From positions 434,001-498,000 of the forward strand of contig NC_006045.2 in the NCBI RefSeq assembly GCF_000006445.2: a DNA stretch of 64,000 bases. The letters run 5' to 3'. Shown in pieces: positions 28,594 through 39,137 of this stretch. This DNA comes from Debaryomyces hansenii CBS767. Lineage: Eukaryota; Ascomycota; Pichiomycetes; Serinales; Debaryomycetaceae. A program made the position numbers and the translations under genes. Position 1 is the stretch's first letter; the number at the start of each line of letters is the position of its first letter. Under the pieces are notes generated by a model. It saw nothing but the letters and a program-made list of their open reading frames with translations. It ran no database searches and was not told the origin of the DNA.

Positions 28594-28601
28594 ATTAGTA
28601 A
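28594..28601. promoter_or_regulatory. Yap1/Cap1-type site before reductase copy 2
   Basis: ATTAGTAA fits the Yap1/Cap1 consensus (MTKASTMA) known from S. cerevisiae and C. albicans oxidative-stress genes. It lies about 114 bases before the start of copy 2. YML131W-type reductases belong to stress regulons, which fits. Binding here is inferred. Confidence 0.45.
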
Positions 28602-28715
28602 TTATAACGGAGTTATAATATACAGGACATACTCGATGACTATTTCGCTTCCTAAGTAAACTACTTCAATTAATATACAAAACTTGAACTAAACGAATAT
28701 ACAGCTTACTAATGT

Positions 28716-30032
28716 TTAATCTTTCTCAAAGTTTGTAAGCGATGATTCTTCTTTTTCATCCTTGGCGAATTGCTCTCTATTCCAACTAAGTAAGTTAACA
28801 TCACCAGTTCTTCTTGGCTTAATCGTATTAACGACCAACAATGCTAAACCCAACACAAAGCAGAGAGCACCACCGACCATCCAACTTATTCCCAAGAAGT
28901 CATTTTTACCACCCATGACGGATCTCTGGGATATGTAAATAAATTTCTTACCATTGTAAGGCAAGACTGGGAAGTGTAAACCGATGGACACTTCGTACGT
29001 GCCTGTCTTTAAGGTGTCGTCGTCATTACGAAGGGCTAACTTGTTGAATGTAGGTAACCCAGACGTATGCATCCAGTTTTGGAATTGGTACCACGTAGAG
29101 ATGTCGGGGACGTTGTCTTTATTGTAGCCATTAGGGTATTTCTTGTACCAATTTGGAGGAGGAACAATATCGGTATAGTCGTATTCGGTATTTTTGAATC
29201 TATTTTTGTCACTGGCCCACGCGATTCCCTCGTCTGTCATTTCATAGTCATCAGATGTACCGTTGACACCACTTAATGTAGTTGTAAAGGTATCGTTAAA
29301 CAAACTATTGGCGATCAAGCCGCAAGGATAATACTTCTTACCTTCATGGTTGACCGAAAGGGGTTCACAATTCTGCCCCACCGTATTCTTAATGGTGTCC
29401 ACTGAAGCCGCTTTTCCTTCGATTTGGTCTTCACTGAACGACTTCGCATAACGACGGTGATTGGCGTAGAACTTATCCAATCTGTAAAAGAAGTATATTG
29501 GTGGCGCTAAATCGTTTGGAATTTCAAATTGTAATCTGCATACATTTCTCTCGTCTTCAAATGGCTCTGAATCATTGGTAGCTAACTTCCACAGAGGCTT
29601 CGACACGTCTCTGTCCTTCGTTTTGAAGTTGAAATTGATGTATTCTTCAGGAATCTCTTGCCAGTAATCCGACGACGCCATCTTCTCACATTGTGAATAA
29701 TCGATCGACATATCCTGAACCTTATGCGATGCATACCACATAGCAGCTCCCAACGGAGCAAAAATAATAGCGATACCTATCAATATGGGTATGACCGTCT
29801 TAACAGTCAACACTGGATTGTACGCCTTTAACCGCTGCTGTCTGAACGCATTATCTCCCGGTTTTCTTGACTTTTCCTTCTTGTTAGCGCTTATTTCGGA
29901 TACCGAGTCTGAATCATAGTCTGAGTTTTCGTAATCATAATCTTCAGAATTGTCATTTGGTTCCTGCGGTTTTGGTACCTCCCCTACGATCGTGTTGTCG
30001 TGTAAGTCATTCACTGCTGATTGCGACGCCAT
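28716..30032 (-). CDS. LEM3: Lem3-type flippase chaperone (CDC50 family)
   Basis: Obligate beta subunit of P4-ATPase phospholipid flippases; Lem3 pairs with Dnf1/Dnf2 at the plasma membrane. The 438-residue protein has an acidic cytosolic N-terminus, then the family string AFRQQRLKAYNPVLT before the first membrane span (about 90-112). A large ectodomain contains CGLIANSLFNDTF and DIVPPPNW and several N-glycosylation sequons, and a second span lies near 382-408. I chose Lem3 rather than Cdc50 because FSEDQIEGKAAS, FQNWMHTSG, LHFPVLPYNGKKFIY and the tail LLSWN match Lem3 better. Divergent from SUP45 with about 260 bases between starts. Confidence 0.87.
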   Translation of the reverse strand: MASQSAVNDLHDNTIVGEVPKPQEPNDNSEDYDYENSDYDSDSVSEISANKKEKSRKPGDNAFRQQRLKAYNPVLTVKTVIPILIGIAIIFAPLGAAMWYASHKVQDMSIDYSQCEKMASSDYWQEIPEEYINFNFKTKDRDVSKPLWKLATNDSEPFEDERNVCRLQFEIPNDLAPPIYFFYRLDKFYANHRRYAKSFSEDQIEGKAASVDTIKNTVGQNCEPLSVNHEGKKYYPCGLIANSLFNDTFTTTLSGVNGTSDDYEMTDEGIAWASDKNRFKNTEYDYTDIVPPPNWYKKYPNGYNKDNVPDISTWYQFQNWMHTSGLPTFNKLALRNDDDTLKTGTYEVSIGLHFPVLPYNGKKFIYISQRSVMGGKNDFLGISWMVGGALCFVLGLALLVVNTIKPRRTGDVNLLSWNREQFAKDEKEESSLTNFEKD

Positions 30033-30292
30033 ATTCTTTTTATCAAGCGCTTACGTAGCTCTACTATCAATATGTTTCCAACGATCCGGATTTCTTTTAG
30101 GGTAGGAGCCGACTACACAATTGACACAAACGTCTACTCCGGCACCAGATTGAAAACTCACGTGATAAGAATCAAAATTTTTTTTGACGCAAAGACATAC
30201 AGAACACCCTACAAATTGCTTTTAGTTGTTTCTCTAGACAATTAATTCGTTGATTTATAGTTTAGCGTCGTTATTATAGAGCATATTGAAAG

Positions 30293-31612
30293 ATGTCAAG
30301 TCAAGAAGCAGACACAGCTGAAAAGAATATTGAGATCTGGAAGGTCAAGAAGTTGATCAAGTCTTTGGAACAAGCCAGAGGTAATGGTACATCGATGATT
30401 TCATTGGTTATTCCACCAAAGGGTCAAGTTTCGCTTATCCAGAAGATGTTGACAGAAGAATACGGTACCGCATCCAATATCAAGTCTCGTGTCAACAGAT
30501 TGTCAGTGTTATCGGCCATCACATCCACACAACAAAAATTAAAGTTATATAACTCAGTTCCGAAAAACGGGTTAGTCCTTTACTGTGGTGATGTTTTAAC
30601 GGATGAAGGTAAGGAAAAGAAGTTGAATATTGATTTCGAACCATTCAAGCCAATTAATACATCTTTGTACTTGTGTGACAATAAGTTCCACGTTGAAGCA
30701 TTGTCTGAATTATTAGAAAACGACGATAGATTTGGATTTATTATTATGGATGGTAATGGTGCGTTATTTGGTACTGTTTGTGGTAATACCAGAGAAGTGT
30801 TACACAAGTTTTCCGTTGATTTACCAAAGAAGCATGGTAGAGGTGGTCAATCGGCGCTTCGTTTCTCTCGTTTAAGAGAAGAAAAAAGACACAATTATGT
30901 GAGAAAAGTCGCTGAAGTTGCAGTTCAAAACTTCATAAGTGCTGATAAGGTTACTGTCAAGGGTTTGATTTTGGCTGGTTCTGCGGATTTCAAAACCGAA
31001 TTGTCAAAATCTGATTTATTCGATAATAGATTACAAGCCAAGGTTATCAAGATTGTCGATGTTTCCTATGGTGGTGAAAATGGTTTCAACCAAGCCATTG
31101 AATTATCTGCTGAAACTTTGGCTAATGTCAAGTTTGTGCAAGAAAAGAAATTGTTGAATCAATACTTCGACGAAATCTCTCAAGATACTGGTAAATTTTG
31201 TTACGGTATTGAGGATACCTTGAAAGCTTTGGACTTAGGTGCATGTGAAATTATCATCGTTTATGAAAATTTGAATATCATTCGTTATACCTTGAAGGAT
31301 ATTGAAGGTAACGAGGTTATTGCTCATGCAAACCCAGACTTACCAGATAAATCATACATGTTAGATAAGAAGACAGGAACTGAAATGGAGACTGTTAAAG
31401 AGGAATCGTTCTTGGAATGGTTAGCTGAAAACTACAAAAATTTTGGTGCCAATTTAGAATTTGTTACCGATAGATCGTCCGAAGGTGCCCAATTTTGTCA
31501 AGGTTTTGGTGGTATTGGTGCTATGTTAAGATATAAGGTTAATTTCGAACAATTAGCCGATGAATCTGATGAGGATGAATATTATGATGATGATGATGAA
31601 GACTTCCTTTAG
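30293..31612 (+). CDS. SUP45: Translation termination factor eRF1
   Basis: Class I release factor that reads all three stop codons and triggers peptide release, with Sup35. The 439-residue protein carries the stop-codon recognition motifs TASNIKS (NIKS at 62-65) and YLCDNKF (Y126, C128, F132) and the catalytic GGQ at 184-186. It ends in the usual acidic tail ([10 protein letters not shown]). Length and motifs are canonical. Codon use is biased toward preferred codons, as expected of a well-expressed gene. Confidence 0.97.
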   Translation: MSSQEADTAEKNIEIWKVKKLIKSLEQARGNGTSMISLVIPPKGQVSLIQKMLTEEYGTASNIKSRVNRLSVLSAITSTQQKLKLYNSVPKNGLVLYCGDVLTDEGKEKKLNIDFEPFKPINTSLYLCDNKFHVEALSELLENDDRFGFIIMDGNGALFGTVCGNTREVLHKFSVDLPKKHGRGGQSALRFSRLREEKRHNYVRKVAEVAVQNFISADKVTVKGLILAGSADFKTELSKSDLFDNRLQAKVIKIVDVSYGGENGFNQAIELSAETLANVKFVQEKKLLNQYFDEISQDTGKFCYGIEDTLKALDLGACEIIIVYENLNIIRYTLKDIEGNEVIAHANPDLPDKSYMLDKKTGTEMETVKEESFLEWLAENYKNFGANLEFVTDRSSEGAQFCQGFGGIGAMLRYKVNFEQLADESDEDEYYDDDDEDFL

Positions 31613-31772
31613 ATAGATAATAATTCTTTTTAAGTATGTATATTACAATTCGTACATTTTTGTATTCTTAACTTTTGTTGCAATAGTTTTCATTTTTATT
31701 AATGCCACCTAAAAATTAACTAGAATTCTAAATAATTTTTTACTGTAAAATGAATATAAATCTATATAATAA

Positions 31773-34145
31773 TTACTTCTTATCCTTTACTTTCTTTGTT
31801 TTAATTTGCTTCTTTTTAATAGCTTTCTTGGTTCTTAAATCATCTAATGCATTAACGCTAGCATGTCCTAAAACGTCTTTATGTGTATTACCAGTTACCA
31901 TCTGATGCGCCAAATTTTGCAAGCCACTCGTTAAATATGATCTTCTTGAGTTTTTTCTTATTTGTTTGGAGAGCAAATCATTTAATTCCAATCTCAAGCT
32001 TCTTGCTTCATCCTTAGTCAACGCCTTGTTTTCCTTTCTCTTTCTTTGCCTTTTGATAAAATCATCTTCAAAATTATCGATGTCCGATAAATTGTCAATA
32101 CCTAATTCTTCCGCAGCTTCATGAACCCAGTTATCTTCTTTTCTAGTGGACGAGGATGATCTTTCAGCATCAGCTAACTTTGACGCAAGTGTTACTCTTG
32201 GTTTAATTTGCGAAACAAGATCCATTTCAAGTGGAAGTAACTTAACGTCGTTATGGACATTTAAGCGTGTTCTTTTCTTCGTGTTATTTGCAACTAATTT
32301 CCTTAATTTTCTTAATGGACCAGATGATTCCTGAGGTGAACAAAACATAATAGAGACACCTTCTTTACCAGCTCTTCCAGTTCTACCTGATCTATGAATA
32401 TATACATCGGCGGACCTTGGTAAATGGTAATGAGCAACATGATCAATATTTGGAATATCTAATCCTCTAGCTGCGACATCCGATGCTATTAAAACTGCAG
32501 TGGAATTTTTTGAACTAGCCTCTTTGAATCTCTCTAAAGTTCTTAATCTTTGCTTTTGGATCATTGATGAATGAATTGAAAATGTAGGGACTTTCAAGTT
32601 ATTTAAGAAAGGCGCTAATCTCTTGACCGAATCAATAGAATTTGCAAATACTAAAGTTGATCCTGGATATAATAAAAGGAAATAATACAAATACAAGTCT
32701 CTCTCAGTAGGTCCACATTCAACTAATGCCTCTGTAATTTGTCCTGCAACCATTTCTTTTGGATTTGCGTCAACCAAGGTTGGCTTTGAGTCTTTGAATT
32801 TCAATTTATCGTTTAATAATTGTAAAATCTCATCATTATCAATCAAAGAGCTACCCATTTCCTCCTTATTTTTGTTACTTTTCAAGTGTTTATCTAATTT
32901 ACCAAATAAATCTCTTGAAAAAGTTGCACTAAACACTAATGTCTGCCATTTCCATTCTAGTTCTTTATTATCCCTAGGTCTGTGTTTTCCAAATAGCTCT
33001 AATATTTTTACAAATTCATCAAAATGGCCATCTTGTAATAACCTATCAGCCTCATCTAACACGACTATATCAGTACATGATAATCGTTGGACTAATGCCA
33101 TATCCTTTTGTAGTAATTCTAAGAATCTTCCAGGGGTTGCCACAACGATACCCGGTCCATGAGACAATAACCTTTCTTGTTTTTGAATAGAAAGACCACC
33201 AGTAATACTTACTATACCATGTTGTGATAATGGAGTAAACTTAGCAATTCTATTTAAATGGTCTACGACTTGATGTGCTAATTCTCTTGTGGGGGCAAAA
33301 ATTATTCCAGTTGGTGGATTTATTACCTTCTTACTTTGATTAGCTTTCGCCATTTTTTGTAAATGACGTTCTAATATTGGTATCCCATAAGCAAGAGTCT
33401 TACCTGAACCAGTGATTGCTTTACCAATAACATCTTTCCCTTCAATTGCAAGAGGGATTGTTCTTTTTTGAATTGCAGTTGGCTTCTCATATTCCAAAGC
33501 TGATAATCCATTTAATGTAAATGAACTTAAAGACAAATCATCCCAATATGGCAAATTAACTTCGTTATCATCTGGTAGAGTCAAATCAACGTTTTTGAAC
33601 GCACTCTCTAATATAGAATCCTTCTTTGCAACTTTCTCATTCTTTGGCTTAACTTCCTTCTTGGATTTTTTTTCCGTTTTTGCACTTTCAATATCCATTT
33701 GATCATCCTCATTAATCGCATTATCGTCATCAAATCCTTTGAAGTCGTCTTCATTATCGCCTTCAATAATTTCATCTTCATCGTCTTCAATGTCCACATC
33801 ATCGTCATCTTGATCATCATCACCATCATCTTGATTATCATCGTCATCATGAACATCGTCATCATCCTCTTCATTATCACTGTCTTTTACTTTAGAGTTA
33901 TCCTTAACAACAAACTCGACATTACCACCAGTAACTTTAACATCAACTCCATCAATTTCCTCTAATCCATAAAATCCTTGATAATCATCTAAATTGTCAG
34001 GTATATCGACTGCTTTCCAGTTTAAGTTGTCAACCTTTACAATTTTAGACTCCCTTTGTAATTTTTGTTTCAACGACAAAGGCTTTCTAGAAGTCTTCGG
34101 CTTTGATTTGACTCCTTTCTTACTCTTATCTTTTGAAACTTTCAT
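31773..34145 (-). CDS. MAK5: Mak5 DEAD-box RNA helicase
   Basis: Nucleolar DEAD-box ATPase needed for 60S ribosome assembly. The 790-residue chain has a basic N-terminus and a long Asp-rich stretch (about 88-150). The helicase core follows: Q-motif region near 219-226 (EKPTAIQ), Walker A AITGSGKT 243-250, DEAD 364-367, SAT in the FSATF segment, and [10 protein letters not shown] in the second RecA domain. The basic C-terminus ([14 protein letters not shown]) is typical of nucleolar helicases. The insert between the RecA-1 motifs and the sequence around DEADRLL match Mak5/DDX24. It shares a 153-base promoter with BMT2. Confidence 0.93.
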   Translation of the reverse strand: MKVSKDKSKKGVKSKPKTSRKPLSLKQKLQRESKIVKVDNLNWKAVDIPDNLDDYQGFYGLEEIDGVDVKVTGGNVEFVVKDNSKVKDSDNEEDDDDVHDDDDNQDDGDDDQDDDDVDIEDDEDEIIEGDNEDDFKGFDDDNAINEDDQMDIESAKTEKKSKKEVKPKNEKVAKKDSILESAFKNVDLTLPDDNEVNLPYWDDLSLSSFTLNGLSALEYEKPTAIQKRTIPLAIEGKDVIGKAITGSGKTLAYGIPILERHLQKMAKANQSKKVINPPTGIIFAPTRELAHQVVDHLNRIAKFTPLSQHGIVSITGGLSIQKQERLLSHGPGIVVATPGRFLELLQKDMALVQRLSCTDIVVLDEADRLLQDGHFDEFVKILELFGKHRPRDNKELEWKWQTLVFSATFSRDLFGKLDKHLKSNKNKEEMGSSLIDNDEILQLLNDKLKFKDSKPTLVDANPKEMVAGQITEALVECGPTERDLYLYYFLLLYPGSTLVFANSIDSVKRLAPFLNNLKVPTFSIHSSMIQKQRLRTLERFKEASSKNSTAVLIASDVAARGLDIPNIDHVAHYHLPRSADVYIHRSGRTGRAGKEGVSIMFCSPQESSGPLRKLRKLVANNTKKRTRLNVHNDVKLLPLEMDLVSQIKPRVTLASKLADAERSSSSTRKEDNWVHEAAEELGIDNLSDIDNFEDDFIKRQRKRKENKALTKDEARSLRLELNDLLSKQIRKNSRRSYLTSGLQNLAHQMVTGNTHKDVLGHASVNALDDLRTKKAIKKKQIKTKKVKDKK

Positions 34146-34206
34146 TGTTCGTTTCTAAATGTTCCCATTAATAACTTTCATATACAAAAAAAATATGTAA
34201 TTATGT

Positions 34207-34214
34207 AGCTCATC
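34207..34214 (-). promoter_or_regulatory. PAC-like element in the MAK5/BMT2 shared promoter
   Basis: Minus strand reads GATGAGCT, matching the GATGAGMT core of the PAC element of ribosome-biogenesis genes, but lacking the leading GC. It is the only such core in the 153-base divergent promoter. Confidence 0.4.
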
Positions 34215-34298
34215 TTGATTTTTTTAATGCCCTGCATACAATGAATATATTACACCATAAAATTTAGTTACCTAGTAGATAGATTCATAGCACTTGAC

Positions 34299-35330
34299 AT
34301 GGGAATTAAACAGAGAAGGCAAGGACTTTTGAGAAGGCCTCATACAATAACAGGTGAAAAGACTAGACCTAAGTCTTTGAAGCCTAAAGAAGCGCGAAGA
34401 TTGATAAGAAGGTTTCATGTGTTACAAAAGAATAGACATTCTGTTATCATTAAATTGAATGAACTGCTAACTATACCAGGAGATAAGCTAAGTCCAGATA
34501 CATATAAGAAGCAAATTAAAAATCATTCCCCCCTGTTATTTGCTAACTATGAAACGAAATATAATTCATATAAGGTTCCTTCCAAATATGCAGACAACGA
34601 CTTGATTAGAATTGATGAACAGCTTACTACAGAAATGCTAATCACGAAGTTAGCTGAAATTGATTCGGAATCAGACAAACGGGGAGGGATTGAAGCGTAC
34701 CAGTCGGCGTCCACACAAGGACAAAACAGCAAGAGAGGTGGTGATTCTCTGAAAAAATTGGTTGAGTGGTTAAAAGATGGGGATTATTCATACAGCACAA
34801 AACTAGACCAAGAGTTAAATGCGCTAGAAATCGGTTGCCTAAGCCCGAGTAATATAATCTCTACTAGTGGCATATTTAAAGAAGTGGTAAAGATTGATTT
34901 AAATTCACAAAATCATTTGATTTTGGAGCAAGACTTTATGATGAGGCCATTGCCTAAAACGAGCCGGGAAAAATTCAATTTGGTATCATGCTCCCTTGTG
35001 TTGAATTTTGTACCATCTCCAAAAGAACGAGGTGATATGTTGAAAAGAATCACCCAATTCTTGAAACCACCCAAATCATCAGGTTCGGTAAGCAGCCTAT
35101 TTTTAGTTCTTCCATTACCTTGTATTGAAAATTCAAGATACTTTAATAATGAGATATTAAATAAAATAATGTCAAAATTAGGGTTCCGAAAAACTTGTTA
35201 CTATGCTGCTAAAAAAGTCGCCTATTGGTTATTTGATTGGGAGGGAGAATTAAATCGAGGTGAGAGAATCACCAAACGAGAGGTGGCAGCAGGTGCAAAT
35301 AAAAACAATTTTTGTATAACGCTCGACTGA
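34299..35330 (+). CDS. BMT2: 25S rRNA adenine methyltransferase Bmt2
   Basis: Nucleolar SAM-dependent enzyme that makes an N1-methyladenosine in 25S rRNA (S. cerevisiae Bmt2/YBR141C). The 343-residue protein opens with a basic MGIKQRRQGLLRRPHTI segment. The SAM-binding motif I is LEIGCLSPSN (about 176-185), followed by VVKIDLNSQ (acidic residue for ribose binding) and FNLVSCSLVLNFVPSPKERG, the family's motif IV region. SLFLVLPLPCIENSRYF and the C-terminal FDWEGEL complete the match. Divergently paired with MAK5, also a large-subunit assembly factor. Confidence 0.9.
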   Translation: MGIKQRRQGLLRRPHTITGEKTRPKSLKPKEARRLIRRFHVLQKNRHSVIIKLNELLTIPGDKLSPDTYKKQIKNHSPLLFANYETKYNSYKVPSKYADNDLIRIDEQLTTEMLITKLAEIDSESDKRGGIEAYQSASTQGQNSKRGGDSLKKLVEWLKDGDYSYSTKLDQELNALEIGCLSPSNIISTSGIFKEVVKIDLNSQNHLILEQDFMMRPLPKTSREKFNLVSCSLVLNFVPSPKERGDMLKRITQFLKPPKSSGSVSSLFLVLPLPCIENSRYFNNEILNKIMSKLGFRKTCYYAAKKVAYWLFDWEGELNRGERITKREVAAGANKNNFCITLD

Positions 35331-36272
35331 AATGTGTTAAATACGAACATTGCATGATGTTAATATTACTAATAAACGACAAGGGGTAAATAGTTGAAGT
35401 ACTTTTAATTGTAAAATAACAGTAATGTATATACGGGAGCGAAAGAGGTAATATAACGTCATAATATGTACGCCACGATATTATATATCGTGAGACTATT
35501 TAAAAATTACGATTCTTAATAGTACTCAAAGGAGTCACGACAATTAGGATTCTTGTCAACTTGCAGTTATTTCGGCCATCGGGTGACAGAAAATTTTATG
35601 CACCGGAAAATTTCAAATAATCCGCGATCATCACTAAAATGACACCCGCAGGAAGAATTTTCCGACAACAAGCCGTTGGCTTGAATTTATTTGTTCATCA
35701 GCCCATTCTTGATTCTCATTTCACCAGTTTATACAAGAGCAACATTAGGTCGAATATGGAGTGCACGGTGATTAATTTATTAATTTCTTGTATACCTATC
35801 TAGATCCATGCTTTAGTATATAAAATGATCTCGGAACATTAAGTAGATGCAGCCGATTAAAAATTATGTGTCCGCTATTTTTCTCCAATAAATCGTTGCC
35901 TCATAACTAAGCTGTCCTCAGATTTAGCTATGGTTTAGAACAATGTTCTATGTTGCATGGAGAAACTGGATGTTGATTCGCCTTTTCGCGAACTGAATAA
36001 TCAGCCTTAGAATGGTATTGTCCCGCACCGGCACTTTTATGAGCGAGTGGGGCAACATGAATTTTTCCGGGGCATGGCACGGAGAAACTGGAGCGTGTAT
36101 GGGATTAATCTTGCATGCCGGGATAAAAAATTTTTCCAGGTATTTTTCCGGAGGTTCTAAAATCTGTTATGCCTTGATGGTAGAAAGTATAAATAAGTGG
36201 GTTATCCCTCTTGAAAATTCAGAATTCTTTTCTTGTATTCAATTATTTATTTAATTTAGAAGTCAAATTATC
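35331..36272 (+). promoter_or_regulatory. Long promoter of the hexose transporter with CGGANNA sites
   Basis: 942 bases between BMT2 and the transporter. Six matches to CGGANNA lie at 35604-35610 (+), 35658-35664 (-), 35832-35838 (+), 36063-36069 (-), 36080-36086 (+) and 36144-36150 (-). CGGANNA is the Rgt1 repressor consensus of yeast hexose-transporter promoters. A TATAAATA at 36188-36195 lies 78 bases before the ATG and is the likely TATA box. An 80-codon ORF at 36012-36254 overlaps these elements and looks accidental. Confidence 0.55.
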
Positions 36273-37937
36273 ATGTCTCAAGAAGAATATAGTTCTGGGG
36301 TACAAACCCCAGTTTCTAACCATTCTGGTTTAGAGAAAGAAGAGCAACACAAGTTAGACGGTTTAGATGAGGATGAAATTGTCGATCAATTACCTTCTTT
36401 ACCAGAAAAATCAGCTAAGGATTATTTATTAATTTCTTTCTTCTGTGTATTAGTTGCATTTGGTGGTTTTGTTTTCGGTTTCGATACTGGTACTATCTCA
36501 GGTTTCGTTAACATGAGTGATTACTTGGAAAGATTCGGTGAGCTTAATGCAGATGGTGAATATTTCTTATCTAATGTTAGAACTGGTTTGATTGTTGCTA
36601 TTTTTAATGTTGGTTGTGCTGTCGGTGGTATTTTCTTATCTAAGATTGCTGATGTTTATGGTAGAAGAATTGGTCTTATGTTTTCCATGATTATTTATGT
36701 GATTGGTATAATTGTTCAAATCTCAGCTTCTGACAAGTGGTATCAAATCGTTGTTGGTAGAGCTATTGCAGGTTTAGCTGTTGGTACCGTTTCTGTCTTA
36801 TCCCCATTATTCATTGGTGAATCAGCACCTAAAACCTTAAGAGGTACTTTAGTGTGTTGTTTCCAATTATGTATTACCTTAGGTATCTTCTTAGGTTACT
36901 GTACTACATATGGTACTAAAACCTACACCGACTCTAGACAATGGAGAATTCCATTAGGTTTATGTTTTGTTTGGGCTATCATGTTGGTTATTGGTATGGT
37001 TTGCATGCCAGAATCACCAAGATACTTAGTTGTCAAGAACAAGATTGAAGAAGCTAAGAAATCGATTGGTAGATCCAACAAGGTTTCACCAGAAGATCCT
37101 GCTGTTTACACCGAAGTCCAATTGATTCAAGCAGGTATTGAAAGAGAAAGTTTAGCTGGTTCTGCCTCTTGGACCGAATTGGTTACTGGTAAGCCAAGAA
37201 TCTTTCGTAGAGTCATTATGGGTATTATGTTACAATCTTTACAACAATTGACTGGTGACAACTATTTCTTCTACTATGGTACTACTATTTTCCAAGCTGT
37301 CGGTATGACTGATTCCTTCCAAACATCTATTGTTTTAGGTGTTGTTAACTTTGCATCTACATTTCTCGGTATCTACACAATTGAAAGATTCGGTAGAAGA
37401 TTATGTTTGTTAACTGGTTCTGTCTGTATGTTCGTTTGTTTCATCATTTACTCCATTTTGGGTGTTACAAACTTATATATTGATGGCTACGATGGTCCAA
37501 CTTCGGTTCCAACCGGTGATGCGATGATTTTCATTACTACCTTATACATTTTCTTCTTCGCATCCACCTGGGCTGGTGGTGTCTACTGTATCGTTTCCGA
37601 AACATACCCATTGAGAATTAGATCTAAGGCCATGTCCGTTGCCACCGCTGCTAACTGGATTTGGGGTTTCTTGATCTCTTTCTTCACTCCATTCATCACC
37701 TCGGCTATCCACTTCTACTACGGTTTCGTTTTCACAGGATGTTTGTTATTCTCGTTCTTTTACGTTTACTTCTTTGTTGTTGAAACTAAGGGATTAACTT
37801 TAGAAGAAGTTGATGAATTGTATGCCCAAGGTGTTGCCCCATGGAAGTCATCGAAATGGGTTCCACCAACCAAGGAAGAAATGGCCCATTCTTCAGGATA
37901 TGCTGCTGAAGCCAAACCTCACGATCAACAAGTATAA
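36273..37937 (+). CDS. Hexose transporter (sugar porter family)
   Basis: Plasma-membrane MFS sugar transporter of the yeast HXT/HGT group. The 554-residue protein has an acidic cytosolic N-terminus of about 60 residues and twelve predicted spans. Family motifs are DTGTISGF after TM1, DVYGRRIG in loop 2-3, PESPRYLV, the TM7 string [17 protein letters not shown] with the substrate-contacting QQ and N, ERFGRRL, and [15 protein letters not shown] after TM12. The [13 protein letters not shown] form is the one seen in functional Hxt glucose carriers. Codon use is strongly biased to preferred codons, so it is probably highly expressed. Which C. albicans HGT gene is its ortholog cannot be told from this sequence. 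Confidence 0.92.
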   Translation: MSQEEYSSGVQTPVSNHSGLEKEEQHKLDGLDEDEIVDQLPSLPEKSAKDYLLISFFCVLVAFGGFVFGFDTGTISGFVNMSDYLERFGELNADGEYFLSNVRTGLIVAIFNVGCAVGGIFLSKIADVYGRRIGLMFSMIIYVIGIIVQISASDKWYQIVVGRAIAGLAVGTVSVLSPLFIGESAPKTLRGTLVCCFQLCITLGIFLGYCTTYGTKTYTDSRQWRIPLGLCFVWAIMLVIGMVCMPESPRYLVVKNKIEEAKKSIGRSNKVSPEDPAVYTEVQLIQAGIERESLAGSASWTELVTGKPRIFRRVIMGIMLQSLQQLTGDNYFFYYGTTIFQAVGMTDSFQTSIVLGVVNFASTFLGIYTIERFGRRLCLLTGSVCMFVCFIIYSILGVTNLYIDGYDGPTSVPTGDAMIFITTLYIFFFASTWAGGVYCIVSETYPLRIRSKAMSVATAANWIWGFLISFFTPFITSAIHFYYGFVFTGCLLFSFFYVYFFVVETKGLTLEEVDELYAQGVAPWKSSKWVPPTKEEMAHSSGYAAEAKPHDQQV

Positions 37938-38893
37938 TCCACTCTCGCGGACGAATACAATATAATAATATAATAATAATATAATATAATAGAACTCGGT
38001 AATAGAATAATTTGATCTCCCTTGAGGCGACCTATGTTGTGTATACGCTTTATGATATAGTTAATTAGATTGCATGTTATATACGCCTTATGATAAGTTC
38101 TTTGTAATATAGGGATGTATTTAATGCTGTTCAGGACTGTTAACCGCAGTAACTGATAATGCTATAGTGCTGAATACTAATGGGTTACAGTTAATGTAAA
38201 AGCCAAATTTTTGTTTTGTAGCCAGCAATCCGCTCATTAGCCAAATCAGGTAATCCGACCTTCGCTTTGTACTTAAAGAAGGCAATAACAATAAAGAACA
38301 AACGACTCAATCTCAATGAAATAAATTGCCCAAATACTACTTTTGTCTATCCAGCTTAACTACATAACATCTACATAAACTGTATTGCTGCAACTAGGAA
38401 CATAACAACCATATCGGTGTATTATGTAATGTTTTTCGTACCTTTTTCGTATAAAAATTCCGAACACGCAATTTGCATCCTAATATACTCAAACTCATTC
38501 AAGACCAAGCGGCCAATTATACTCCTCATTCTCCTGCCAGGTTTATCATCGCCCACCCGTCTTTCTCCATGCCAATCCCTATCACCATGCCACTGTATTT
38601 ACTACCGCATAATTCTGGGACATAAATATGCATCTCATCTCGCCACAAAACCGCCTCGCTAACAATAATCTTTCCATTTTAAACACCGATTTCTCCGCTT
38701 GTAATAGGGCCGAACACATAACCACAAATAGTAATTCGAACCACTATAATTGAATCCGACTTTAAACGGTAGACGATCCATCCACAAACCCCAAATAGTG
38801 GTCCTCATGCCACAAACGCCGAATAAACAGTTGAGCATGCTTTCCAGTGGACAATTTCTGGTACAAATGAATCATATGCATCCGATCGTCCGA

Positions 38894-38900
38894 TGACTCA
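38894..38900. promoter_or_regulatory. Gcn4-type site upstream of AAT1
   Basis: TGACTCA, the exact consensus of the amino-acid starvation activator Gcn4, about 240 bases before the aspartate aminotransferase start. Confidence 0.6.
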
Positions 38901-38950
38901 CTGCGATTGGCCCAGTTTCTCACTAACGTCCTCGGAATGATTGACGTGTT

Positions 38951-38957
38951 TGAGTCA
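38951..38957. promoter_or_regulatory. Second Gcn4-type site upstream of AAT1
   Basis: TGAGTCA, matching the Gcn4 consensus on either strand, about 180 bases before the AAT1 start and 57 bases from the first site. Confidence 0.6.
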
Positions 38958-39137
38958 ATGGTAATGAAGGTCTAATGTATGTATGTGATCCCCACCTTCG
39001 AAATTTTTTCTTCCGTGAGCGGGAAAACCTTGTATATATAGGGAACGATTCTTGAATATAGGAAAAAAAAAGCGAAATTAGGACGTAGTTATACTGTAAA
39101 GAATCTAGAATAGGTATACCAATAGTAAAACATAAAT

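Larger units (their letters stand above)
37938..39137 (+). promoter_or_regulatory. Long promoter region of AAT1
   Basis: 1.2 kb between the hexose transporter and AAT1. An ATA/TAA-rich microsatellite lies at about 37956-37992, just after the transporter stop. CCAAT boxes occur at 38513-38517 (+) and 38906-38910 (-), and two Gcn4-type sites are listed separately. TATATATA at 39033-39040, about 98 bases before the ATG, is a likely TATA box. The 81-codon ORF at 38417-38662 looks accidental. Confidence 0.5.

Noticed and set aside
33608..33965. ORFs opposite the acidic stretch of MAK5
   Set aside because: They are shadows of a GAT/GAC (Asp) codon run in MAK5 and consist of simple Met/Ile repeats.
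36012..36254. 80-codon ORF just before the hexose transporter
   Set aside because: It overlaps the TATA box and CGGANNA sites and has no recognisable features; it is most likely promoter DNA.
38417..38662. 81-codon ORF in the AAT1 promoter
   Set aside because: No domain, in a region with CCAAT and other promoter elements.
38735..38745. Minus-strand GGTTCGAATTA, like a tRNA B box
   Set aside because: No matching A box, acceptor stem or terminator T-run around it; not a tRNA gene.
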